Of a stretch of 5,468 nucleotides of DNA, positions 1 to 5,468 are shown one piece after another (the first letter of the stretch is position 1; every line of letters begins with the position of its first letter). Below the pieces are notes generated by a model. That model was not told where the DNA came from and did not search any database. It saw only the letters and a program-made list of their open reading frames with translations. Position numbers and translations under genes: made by a program. This DNA is from Desulfobacterales bacterium CG23_combo_of_CG06-09_8_20_14_all_51_8 (GTDB lineage Bacteria > Desulfobacterota > Desulfobacteria > Desulfobacterales > Desulfosalsimonadaceae): the NCBI GenBank assembly GCA_002772195.1, contig PCSG01000197.1, positions 1-5,468 of the forward strand, in the 5' to 3' direction.

Positions 1-2061
1 TGAAACCCCCGCAAAATCCGCGCCCGCATAGGAGCACCAGTTGCAGGCGAAAGTGAGAATCTTTTCCGAAGGATGATCGGCCAGCATGGCGTCCATCTGG
101 CGGGTGATCTGGTCATCCGTGGAATGGTTCATGACAATGGCGCCGAAAGCGCATTCCGCGGCGCAGGTGCCGCACCCGGCGCAAGCCGCCGTATTCACCA
201 CAGCCGGCGTTTTTTTCTGGGTGTCCACGCTAATCGCGTTATACGGACACACGGTCGCGCATTTGCCGCAGGACACGCAATGCTCAGCGATCACCTCGGC
301 GGTGATGGGTTCGGTGGTGATGACGCCCCGGTGCATGAGCCGGATGGCCCGCACCGCCGCCGCAGACCCCTGGGTCACGCTTTCCTTGATATCCTTGGGG
401 CCTTCGGCGCATCCGGCATAAAAAATCCCCCGGGTGGCCGCATCCACGGGCTGAAGTTTGGGATGGGCCTCCAGGAAAAATCCATCGGACGTGAGCTGAA
501 GACCCATCATTTCCTGGAGCCGATGGGTCCCGGCGGACGGTTTGACGCCCAGGGCCAGCACCATCAGGTTCAGGTCATGATATTCAATGCGGCCCGTGCC
601 GGTATTTTCCACCGCCACCCGCACGCTGCCGTCCGCCAGCTCCTCGATGCTGCCGGGCAGCCCCCGGACATACTGAACGCCCAGCCGGCGGCTGCGGTTG
701 TATAGGTCTTCAAACCCTTTGCCGAAGGCCCGGATATCAATATAAAACACCTTGATTCCCATATCCGGATAATGCTCTTTGAGCACGAGGGTGCTTTTAA
801 TGGTGTTCATGCAGCAGACGTTGGAACAATAAGGCCCGCCTTTCTGATGGGACCGGGAGCCCACGCACTGAATAAACCCGACCGATTGCGGGGTCTTCCG
901 ATCCTTCGGCCGGATCAGGGCGCCTTTGGTAGGGCCTCCGGCATTGACCATGCGCTCCAGTTCCAGGCTGGTCATGACGTTTTCATACCGGGTATAGCCA
1001 TACTCGTCCATTTCCCGGGGATCATAGGGTTCGAGGCCCGTTGCCACGATAATGGACCCGACATTGACATTGAAATCCTGATCCGACATGTGGAATTGGA
1101 TGCATTTCTTGTCGCAGGCATCGGCGCACTTGGTACACCCGTTGCCCAGACATTCATTCATATTGATGGCATACGCGGACGGGACCGCCTGGGGAAAGGG
1201 CATGAAAACCGCCCGGCGGGACGACAATCCTACGTTGAATTCATCCGGGTAAACCACCGGGCAGGCCTTGGCGCACTCACCGCAGGCCGTGCACGCGGAT
1301 TCATCCACATACCGGGCTTTTTTTAAGATACGGACATTAAAATTCCCCACAAAGCCCTTGACTTCCGAAACTTCACTTAAGGTATGCAGCGTTATATTGG
1401 GATGCCGACCGACATCCGCCATTTTCGGCCCGAGAATTCAGATGGAACAGTCCATGGTGGGAAATGTCTTGTCGAGCCGGGCCATCATCCCGCCGATGGA
1501 CGGGCTTTTTTCCACCAGAATCACCTCGTATCCCGTGTCCGCAAGATCGAGAGCCGCCTGAATGCCGGCAATGCCGCCGCCGATCACCAGGGTCCGCTTG
1601 GTCAAGGGAACCACCTGTTCGGTCAGGGACCACAACAGTCCCACCCGGGCCACCGCCATTTTGACCAGATCTTCGGCCTTGGCCGTGGCGGCGTCGGGTT
1701 CCTGCATATGCACCCAACTGCACTGTTCCCGCAAGTTCGCCATTTCCATCATAAACGGATTAAGGCCCGCTTTTTTCATCATCTGCCGGAAGGTGGGCTC
1801 ATGGAGCCTTGGGGAACAGGACGCCACGACGATGCGGTTCAGCCCGTTTTCCGTTATATCTTCGATCATTTCCATCTGGCCGGGTTCGGAGCACGCATAG
1901 GTGATTTCCTTTGAAACCATCACGCCTTCCAAGCCCGCCGCGCTTTCCGCCACCCGCGCGCAATCCACGGTCTGGGCGATGTTTAAACCGCACCGGCACA
2001 CATACACGCCGATGCGGGGATTGTCGGCAACCACCCCCGGCGCCATCGTTAAAATTTCCAT
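1..2061 (-). CDS. hdrA: HdrA-like iron-sulfur flavoprotein with in-frame selenocysteine and start of a C-terminal MvhD/FlpD domain (3' partial)
   Basis: Flavin subunit of a soluble heterodisulfide-reductase-type complex; in characterised HdrABC-MvhAGD its FAD bifurcates electrons between ferredoxin and a disulfide. 687 codons are visible. Residues 17-150: HdrA N-terminal FeS domain (Cys22-x-Cys24, ACSEPG, ASCSPR, REQCSWVH). Residues 159-166: VIGGGIAG, FAD-binding Rossmann motif. Residue 208: UGA within DCSI-U-ILGPKM, read as selenocysteine. Inserted ferredoxin: Cys257/260/263/267, then Cys304/309/312/316. Cys399/412/416/417 follow. C-terminal 2[4Fe-4S]: Cys595/598/601/605 and 627/630/633/637. 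FACNWCSYAGAD at 672-682 begins an MvhD/FlpD domain cut by the window edge, suggesting an HdrA-MvhD fusion. I chose ATG 2061 because GAGAGGG lies 5 nt upstream; the in-frame TTG at 2085 has no better support. Cytoplasmic; no signal peptide or membrane segment seen. The family is certain; the electron partners are unknown. Confidence 0.93.
1400..1417 (-). promoter_or_regulatory. Candidate bacterial SECIS stem-loop inside hdrA
   Basis: On the minus-strand mRNA, GGAUGUC pairs with GGCAUCC (7 bp, one U-G pair) around the tetraloop GGUC. The loop starts 27 nt after the UGA. Bacterial SECIS elements lie just downstream of UGA within the coding sequence, and the E. coli fdhF element also presents a GGUC apical loop. 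The spacing here is longer than the 18 nt I count for fdhF, but within the range usually allowed for bacterial SECIS. Hand folding only; SelB binding is inferred. Confidence 0.6.
1438..1440 (-). other. UGA selenocysteine codon (Sec208 of hdrA)
   Basis: The frame upstream ends in FPTMDCSI and the same frame downstream continues ILGPKMADVGRHPNI, both matching the continuous HdrA consensus from memory. In Cys-type HdrA this position is the second Cys of DCSxC. No frame change is needed on either side and no other stop interrupts the next 479 codons. Sec-containing HdrA is known from some methanogens and has been predicted in deltaproteobacteria, so recoding is more likely than a nonsense mutation. 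SelA-SelD and tRNA-Sec cannot be checked in this window. Confidence 0.88.
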
Positions 2062-2066
2062 TGTTT

Positions 2067-2073
2067 CCCTCTC
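2067..2073 (-). promoter_or_regulatory. Ribosome-binding site of hdrA
   Basis: GAGAGGG on the minus strand, five bases (AAACA) before ATG 2061. It decides the start at 2061 over the upstream in-frame TTG at 2085 and the internal ATG at 2046. Confidence 0.8.
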
Positions 2074-2080
2074 GATAGTA

Positions 2081-2092
2081 TCCAAAATTCCT
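2081..2092. repeat. 12-bp direct repeat, left copy
   Basis: TCCAAAATTCCT, identical to 2270-2281. The two copies bound the REP-like block. This copy overlaps the outer end of the left inverted-repeat arm, which weakens a simple target-site-duplication reading. Confidence 0.75.
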
Positions 2093-2104
2093 TACAAAGG
2101 AATG
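2082..2104. repeat. Left arm of imperfect inverted repeat
   Basis: Pairs with 2191-2215 on the opposite strand. The inner 11 bases (ACAAAGGAATG) match perfectly and the outer part matches with small indels. The two arms enclose the first two REP-like hairpins, and could be termini of a small non-autonomous element or the base of a large cruciform. Confidence 0.65.
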
Positions 2105-2113
2105 CTGTTTTTT

Positions 2114-2137
2114 GTCGGGATTGGAATCCCGACCTGC
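2114..2137 (-). repeat. REP-like palindrome 1 (GCAG head, minus orientation)
   Basis: Perfect 9-bp stem GTCGGGATT/AATCCCGAC with a 2-nt loop at 2114-2133, preceded on the minus strand by GCAG (2137-2134). A short GTAG-like head followed by a GC-rich hairpin is the format of REP sequences mobilised by RAYT (REP-associated tyrosine transposase) proteins. It is followed on the minus strand by an A-run rather than a T-run, so it is not a terminator for the operon. Confidence 0.75.
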
Positions 2138-2160
2138 CATTTTTCCGTTGTCCACGATCC

Positions 2161-2183
2161 GTAGGCCGGGTTTCCAACCCGGC
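2161..2183 (+). repeat. REP-like palindrome 2 (GTAG head, plus orientation)
   Basis: GTAG at 2161-2164, then stem GCCGGGTT/AACCCGGC (8 bp, 3-nt loop) at 2165-2183. Its orientation is opposite to palindrome 1, so the heads face each other across a 23-nt spacer, a BIME-like arrangement. The stem sequence differs from palindromes 1 and 3. Confidence 0.75.
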
Positions 2184-2190
2184 ATTGATC

Positions 2191-2215
2191 CATTCCTTTG
2201 TAAAAGGATTTTTGG
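2191..2215. repeat. Right arm of imperfect inverted repeat
   Basis: Reverse complement of 2082-2104, allowing 2-3 small indels or mismatches. Its end abuts the stem of the third palindrome, which begins at 2214. Confidence 0.65.
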
Positions 2216-2243
2216 TGGATTACGCTTCGCTAATCCACCCTAC
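2214..2243 (-). repeat. REP-like palindrome 3 (GTAG head, minus orientation)
   Basis: Stem GGTGGATTA/TAATCCACC (9 bp) around an 8-nt loop at 2214-2239, with GTAG immediately before it on the minus strand (2243-2240). A very similar GTAGGGTGGATTA...TAATCCACC repeat is, from memory, widespread in intergenic regions of many bacteria. It is a third stem family in under 150 bp. Confidence 0.78.
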
Positions 2244-2269
2244 GAATTTCCACCTTCCAAAATCACAAA

Positions 2270-2281
2270 TCCAAAATTCCT
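2270..2281. repeat. 12-bp direct repeat, right copy
   Basis: TCCAAAATTCCT, identical to 2081-2092. This copy overlaps the TAG stop (2282-2280) of the FlpD-HdrCB gene, so the repeat block begins exactly at the end of that gene. Confidence 0.75.
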
Positions 2282-3875
2282 ACTCCCAACAAATGGTTTC
2301 CCGGATCACGCGGGTCAGGTCCATGACTTCCATTTTCAGCCCGTCGCCCTGAAATGGGTCTTCCATGGCGCACTGAAGATGGATCTGGCACTTGGGGCAG
2401 GCCGTCACCAGCAGGTTGGTGCCGGTTTCCCGGGCCTGACGGAGCCGTTTCACCTGCATGGCCTTGCTGTAAGCGTCGCACCCGGTCCAGGCAGAGTTGC
2501 CGCAGCACATGGAAACATCCTTATAATCCTTCATTTCCGCGAACTTGTCCGGAGAAATCCGCTGGAGCAGTTTGCGCGGCAGATCCTTTAAGGCGTCAAA
2601 ACTGTTCAAGCGGCAGGAGTCCTGAAACGTCATCCGATGATCCGTGGGACGAAAGGCCACCGCGCCTTTGTCAATCTGCTGTTCAAGAAACTCATAAATA
2701 TGGGTCACCTTAAAACCGGTTTCTATCCCGAACCGGCGATAATCCTTGGCCAGGGTCCGATAACACTCCGGGCAGGCGGTCACGACTTCTTCGATCCCCT
2801 GACCTCTGATCATCTCCACGTTGAGCCGGGCAAGCGCGAGAAAATTTTCCCGGTCCCCGGACCAGAGCAGATCATGGCCGCAGCACCGCTCATTTTCAAG
2901 GATGGCCGGCGCGACATCAAAAAAATTCATCAGCCGAAGGCTGTCCGTTAAAACATCCGTGGTCCGGATCCCCAGGTGATTTCTGAAAAATGTGTCAAAA
3001 TACGGGGCACACCCGCCGAAAAAAAGGACTTTGCTGGTCTGATCCAGCCGGATATCTTCGGGCATGTTGCCCCACCGGCGGGTAGTCACGGCCGGGGATG
3101 TCATGGCGCGCATCAGGGACTGGAAAAAACCGCCGTGGGCCTGATGGGAATCCCCAACCTCACGGCTTTTGACCAGGGCGCGGACATCGCCGATAAACTC
3201 CGGAAAATTGACCCCGGACGGACACCTGGCATAACAGATGCCGCAGGTCAGGCAGGACCAGATATCTTCGGCAATCTCTTTTGCCTCCATGTTTCCGGCG
3301 ATAACTGCACCTGCGATGGCCCGAGGGGAAAAGGGCTTGCCGGCCAGGGCCAGGGGGCAGGAAGCAGTGCATTTGCCGCAGTCCTGGCACTCGTAAACAT
3401 TGTGAACCGCCAGAATTTCCGAAAACGAAACCGGGCGGGACGCGGCCGCGACCTCTTTGGGGGACGGCGTCACCGGGGATTTGCCCAAGGATTTAATGGT
3501 ATGGCAAAAGGTCAGAAGAAAATCCTCAAAGGCATCCACGTCATCCGGCAGAAAGGTCCCGAGTTGCAGGCGATCCCGGTCCAGCCCGAGGAGGGCGAGA
3601 ATTTCCCGGGTATCTTCGGTCACATGGGTGGCGCTTTCCGTGCCTACGCCATAACGGCAGGACCCCGCCTTGCATCCGGCAAGGATCACGCCGTCCGCCC
3701 CCATCTCAAAGGCCTTGAACAACAGGGCTTTTGTCATCCTTCCGGCGCAGGGAATCCGGACCATGCTGATTTCCGGCGGAATCCGGCCGCCCCTGGCCTG
3801 AACGGCCTCATAGGCCGCATAGGCCCCCCAATTGCATAAAAACAGAATAATTTTATAATTTTTAGAATCGTCCAT
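2280..3875 (-). CDS. MvhD/FlpD - HdrC - HdrB fusion protein (HdrD-like disulfide reductase subunit)
   Basis: Complete, 531 aa. Residues 7-125: MvhD/FlpD-like domain (CNWGAYAA at 14-21, PCAGR at 42-46, GCKAGSCRY at 67-75), expected to receive electrons for an Hdr complex. Residues 163-218: HdrC-like 2[4Fe-4S] ferredoxin, Cys163/166/169/173 and Cys208/211/214/218. Residues 285-531: two HdrB-type CCG domains, each with a full Cys set: 289, 331-332, 368/371 and 421, 457-458, 493/496. These bind the non-cubane [4Fe-4S] clusters of disulfide reduction in HdrB. HdrC followed by HdrB order is that of HdrD; the N-terminal FlpD-like domain is an added module. The second Cys of canonical CNWC is Gly17, so its [2Fe-2S] site may be altered. 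No membrane segment, so probably cytoplasmic. ATG 3875 has GAAAGG 5 nt upstream, overlapping the preceding stop. The substrate is not determinable; a DsrC-type or CoM/CoB-like disulfide is only an analogy. Confidence 0.92.
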   Translation of the reverse strand: MDDSKNYKIILFLCNWGAYAAYEAVQARGGRIPPEISMVRIPCAGRMTKALLFKAFEMGADGVILAGCKAGSCRYGVGTESATHVTEDTREILALLGLDRDRLQLGTFLPDDVDAFEDFLLTFCHTIKSLGKSPVTPSPKEVAAASRPVSFSEILAVHNVYECQDCGKCTASCPLALAGKPFSPRAIAGAVIAGNMEAKEIAEDIWSCLTCGICYARCPSGVNFPEFIGDVRALVKSREVGDSHQAHGGFFQSLMRAMTSPAVTTRRWGNMPEDIRLDQTSKVLFFGGCAPYFDTFFRNHLGIRTTDVLTDSLRLMNFFDVAPAILENERCCGHDLLWSGDRENFLALARLNVEMIRGQGIEEVVTACPECYRTLAKDYRRFGIETGFKVTHIYEFLEQQIDKGAVAFRPTDHRMTFQDSCRLNSFDALKDLPRKLLQRISPDKFAEMKDYKDVSMCCGNSAWTGCDAYSKAMQVKRLRQARETGTNLLVTACPKCQIHLQCAMEDPFQGDGLKMEVMDLTRVIRETICWE

Positions 3876-3880
3876 GCGAG

Positions 3881-3886
3881 CCTTTC
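3881..3886 (-). promoter_or_regulatory. Ribosome-binding site of the FlpD-HdrCB gene
   Basis: GAAAGG, five bases before ATG 3875. It overlaps the last two bases of the upstream TGA, so the two genes are probably translationally coupled. Its presence supports independent initiation rather than readthrough of the UGA. Confidence 0.7.
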
Positions 3887-5468
3887 AGTTTACCAAAATC
3901 TCCCCGATGGTCTTTTCCAGAAAAATCTGATCCCGGAACGGGCTGTCCGCCGCGCTGGACGGACATACGGAAATGCAATTGCCGCATCCCTTGCACAGGG
4001 TTTCATCCACCACCGCGAACCACCCCCCGATTTCATTGCGCTGCATGGTAATGGCGCGGTAGGGACACAACGCGAAACACCGTCCGCACCCCCGGCATCG
4101 GTCCCTGTCCACCGTTACCGTAAATCCTTTGTGCTGACGAGGTCCCCGGGGCATGACGGCGGCGGCCATGACGGCGGCGGCAACCCCTTTCTGGCGGTTT
4201 GAAACGGAAATTCCCGGAGGGTCCGCCACAAACAGGCCGCTCACGGAAGTCATGCACGGATAAATAAACGGAATACCCGTGATCCCGGCTTTCTGCAGAA
4301 AAGCGGTAACCGCCCGGCCGCCGGTCCCGTCGGCTCCATCTATGTAGGGCACCCGTCCCCGGACTGTTTCTCCCAGAATCACCGTGCCGGCCTGAAACTG
4401 CTGTTCCGCATCGCCCATCAGCACCGTAATCTGGAACGCGCCCAGGCTTCCGGCGATCCGCATCACCCGGGAGCCTTTGAAAGACAGGAGATTGGCATGA
4501 TGGTAGACGCCTTCCAGGGGCTTGTCTTTGGCGCCGAAAAGAAACACGTCAATGCCCGCGTCCGCCAGGGTCCGCGCGCTTTCCACAGCGGCTTCGCTCT
4601 CGCCGATCACGGCGGTGGGGAAATTATAATTCCCGGCCGGGGCCGCAAACGGCCGCAGGCTCCGTGCCCGGCGCACGGACCGGCGGATCATGCCGCAAAA
4701 TTTGTCCACGGCCAGGTCCGGGTCATTGGAGAGATCGGTCAACACCTCATTTCGGATATTGCAAGTCATCACCATGGAACGGCTGATGCCCGTGGCCGTG
4801 AACAGGGCGTCCTTCAAGCGGCTGCGCTGGTCCGTGCAGGAACTGCACACAAAATTAAGCGGACAGCAGACACAGGAGGCCAGCACCAAGCGGGTGATCC
4901 CTTTTTCCCGCACGGTTTTTAAAATCGCGGCCGTGCCTTCAGGAGTGCAGGCGGATACCACCGACTCCGTGTGCAGGATGAAATCGCCATATAACAAATC
5001 TTCCAGAAACCGGTCCATTTCAGGATGCCATCCAAGGGAATCATTGCATCGGCAGGCGAATACACCGATTTTGATCTCTTCCGCGAGTCCCGATCCCGGG
5101 GGAGAGAATGAGATTCCCCGGCCTTTCTGGCGCTGGGACGTCTTGCTGAGCATCACCATGGCGCGGCCGGCCGCGGCAAATCCCCGAGTCATCATGTCGC
5201 TGACATCCGGCCGGGAGGCCGCAGGCCCATAGGCCCGGATAATATCATCCCCCCGCACCATCGGGGCCGCATCCGGGTCCGCGATAATCACCACCCCGGC
5301 ATGTTCGGTTAGTTCCTGAACCGGGTCATCGTGGCGGATGGCCCCGATGGCGGCGCAGGCCTGGACGCATTCCATGCAGTCCGAGCAGACCCCGCACTGG
5401 AGACAGCGCCGGGCTTCTTCCCTGGCCTGGGCGGCGGTAAGCCCCAGAGCCACCTCGTCAAAATTGAA
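3885..5468 (-). CDS. HdrA/GltD-like iron-sulfur flavoprotein, C-terminal 527 residues (5' partial)
   Basis: The frame is open to the window edge, so the true start lies beyond 5468; GTG 5453 lies within conserved sequence (NFDEVALGL) and is not a start. Numbering from the first visible codon: residues 1-45 resemble the end of a GltD/NfnB-type flavoprotein with a Cys-rich motif, Cys22/25/28/31/34/38. Residues about 132-245: HdrA-N-terminal-like domain (Cys139-x-Cys141, SACTPEG, LASC) with an extra Cys stretch CVCCPLNFVCSSC at 199-211. Residues about 285-440: Rossmann-like segment whose FAD motif is degenerate (GESEAA at 289-294). Residues 458-502: two [4Fe-4S] ferredoxin motifs, Cys458/461/464/468 and 492/495/498/502. 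This suggests a GltD-like unit fused to an HdrA-like unit that may have lost its flavin. Stop is TGA; nine bases separate it from the next ATG. It probably belongs to the same electron-transfer complex; the donor (NAD(P)H, ferredoxin or other) is unknown. Confidence 0.85.
   Translation of the reverse strand, partial: FNFDEVALGLTAAQAREEARRCLQCGVCSDCMECVQACAAIGAIRHDDPVQELTEHAGVVIIADPDAAPMVRGDDIIRAYGPAASRPDVSDMMTRGFAAAGRAMVMLSKTSQRQKGRGISFSPPGSGLAEEIKIGVFACRCNDSLGWHPEMDRFLEDLLYGDFILHTESVVSACTPEGTAAILKTVREKGITRLVLASCVCCPLNFVCSSCTDQRSRLKDALFTATGISRSMVMTCNIRNEVLTDLSNDPDLAVDKFCGMIRRSVRRARSLRPFAAPAGNYNFPTAVIGESEAAVESARTLADAGIDVFLFGAKDKPLEGVYHHANLLSFKGSRVMRIAGSLGAFQITVLMGDAEQQFQAGTVILGETVRGRVPYIDGADGTGGRAVTAFLQKAGITGIPFIYPCMTSVSGLFVADPPGISVSNRQKGVAAAVMAAAVMPRGPRQHKGFTVTVDRDRCRGCGRCFALCPYRAITMQRNEIGGWFAVVDETLCKGCGNCISVCPSSAADSPFRDQIFLEKTIGEILVN
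4152..4181 (-). repeat. Perfect 15-bp tandem duplication within the HdrA/GltD-like gene
   Basis: Two adjacent identical 15-bp units (plus strand CATGACGGCGGCGGC). They encode AAAVM-AAAVM in the Ala-rich segment just before the C-terminal ferredoxin domain (visible residues 430-439). In frame, so it lengthens the segment by five residues; probably replication slippage. Confidence 0.85.

Larger units (their letters stand above)
2062..2279. other. Intergenic block with REP-like hairpins inside the hdr operon
   Basis: 218 nt with no credible coding region, between the TAG of the FlpD-HdrCB gene and the hdrA ATG. It contains three perfect-stem palindromes, a long imperfect inverted repeat, a bounding 12-bp direct repeat and an A/T-rich tail (2245-2279) with repeated CCAAAAT-like words. 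I see no convincing -35/-10 pair and no intrinsic terminator in the operon direction. The hairpins could affect mRNA stability, processing or the ratio of the flanking gene products, but that is not shown by the sequence. Confidence 0.8.

Noticed and set aside
73..705. Plus-strand ORFs of up to 287 codons (for example 73-705, 772-1326, 1384-1914, 2976-3839)
   Set aside because: They lie antisense to strongly conserved Hdr genes, have low-complexity His/Gly/Arg/Pro-rich translations and no recognisable domain; they are byproducts of GC-rich codon use.
1438..1440. hdrA as a pseudogene or two separate genes split by a nonsense codon
   Set aside because: The frame is undisturbed, conserved residues abut the UGA on both sides, the site is a known Cys/Sec position, and no start codon with a ribosome-binding site was seen just downstream.
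2062..2085. TTG at 2085 as the hdrA start
   Set aside because: The added eight residues contain the ribosome-binding-site sequence itself and overlap the repeat; ATG 2061 has ideal spacing.
2114..2239. Hairpins as intrinsic terminators between the FlpD-HdrCB gene and hdrA
   Set aside because: None is followed by a T-tract on the minus strand (runs of A follow instead), and the functions on both sides belong together.
2114..2239. CRISPR array
   Set aside because: The three palindromes have different sequences and irregular spacing; there is no repeated unit with constant spacers.
5451..5453. GTG 5453 as the start of the HdrA/GltD-like gene
   Set aside because: Residues encoded before it (FNFDE) belong to the conserved motif preceding the Cys-rich region, and the frame stays open to the window edge.

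Overview
The window is the inside of a single minus-strand operon encoding parts of a heterodisulfide-reductase (Hdr)-like, iron-sulfur and flavin electron-transfer complex. In transcription order (high to low coordinates) it holds three genes. First is the 3' part of a large HdrA/GltD-like iron-sulfur flavoprotein (3885-5468, start outside the window). Second is a complete fusion of an MvhD/FlpD-like domain, an HdrC-like ferredoxin domain and an HdrB-like double CCG domain (2280-3875). Third is an HdrA that runs off the window at position 1 just as a C-terminal MvhD/FlpD domain begins (1-2061). Plus-strand ORFs look like antisense shadows of these genes.

The most important annotation point is in hdrA. 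An in-frame TGA at 1440-1438 would end the protein after 207 residues. The same frame stays open for 479 further codons and continues the HdrA family without a break. The TGA falls in the conserved HdrA motif Asp-Cys-Ser-x-Cys-Ile-Leu-x-Pro-Lys-Met, at the position of the second Cys. Downstream in the mRNA lies a 7-bp stem (one U-G pair) with a GGUC loop, 27 nt after the UGA, which is a plausible bacterial SECIS. I therefore read codon 208 as selenocysteine. A standard gene caller would truncate or split this gene.

The 218 nt between the second gene and the hdrA ATG (2062-2279) interrupt an otherwise tight operon. They hold three REP-like palindromes, each with a different stem and each preceded by GTAG or GCAG. 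Two of them are enclosed by an imperfect 23-25 bp inverted repeat. A 12-bp direct repeat bounds the whole block. Deleting one repeat copy and everything between would leave a 29-nt gap that keeps the hdrA ribosome-binding site. None of the hairpins is followed by a U-tract in the operon direction.

Organism: a strict anaerobe that decodes selenocysteine. The Hdr/MvhD module content, the Sec-HdrA and the REP-like repeats fit a sulfate-reducing or syntrophic member of Desulfobacterota (former Deltaproteobacteria). This is inference; there is no rRNA or other taxonomic marker. Working model: an MvhD-type domain receives electrons from a partner encoded outside the window. The FAD of HdrA handles or bifurcates them, and the HdrC/HdrB-like protein passes them to a disulfide or other acceptor. 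The extra HdrA/GltD-like protein would be a second flavin/FeS module of the same complex. The true donor and acceptor cannot be read from this window.
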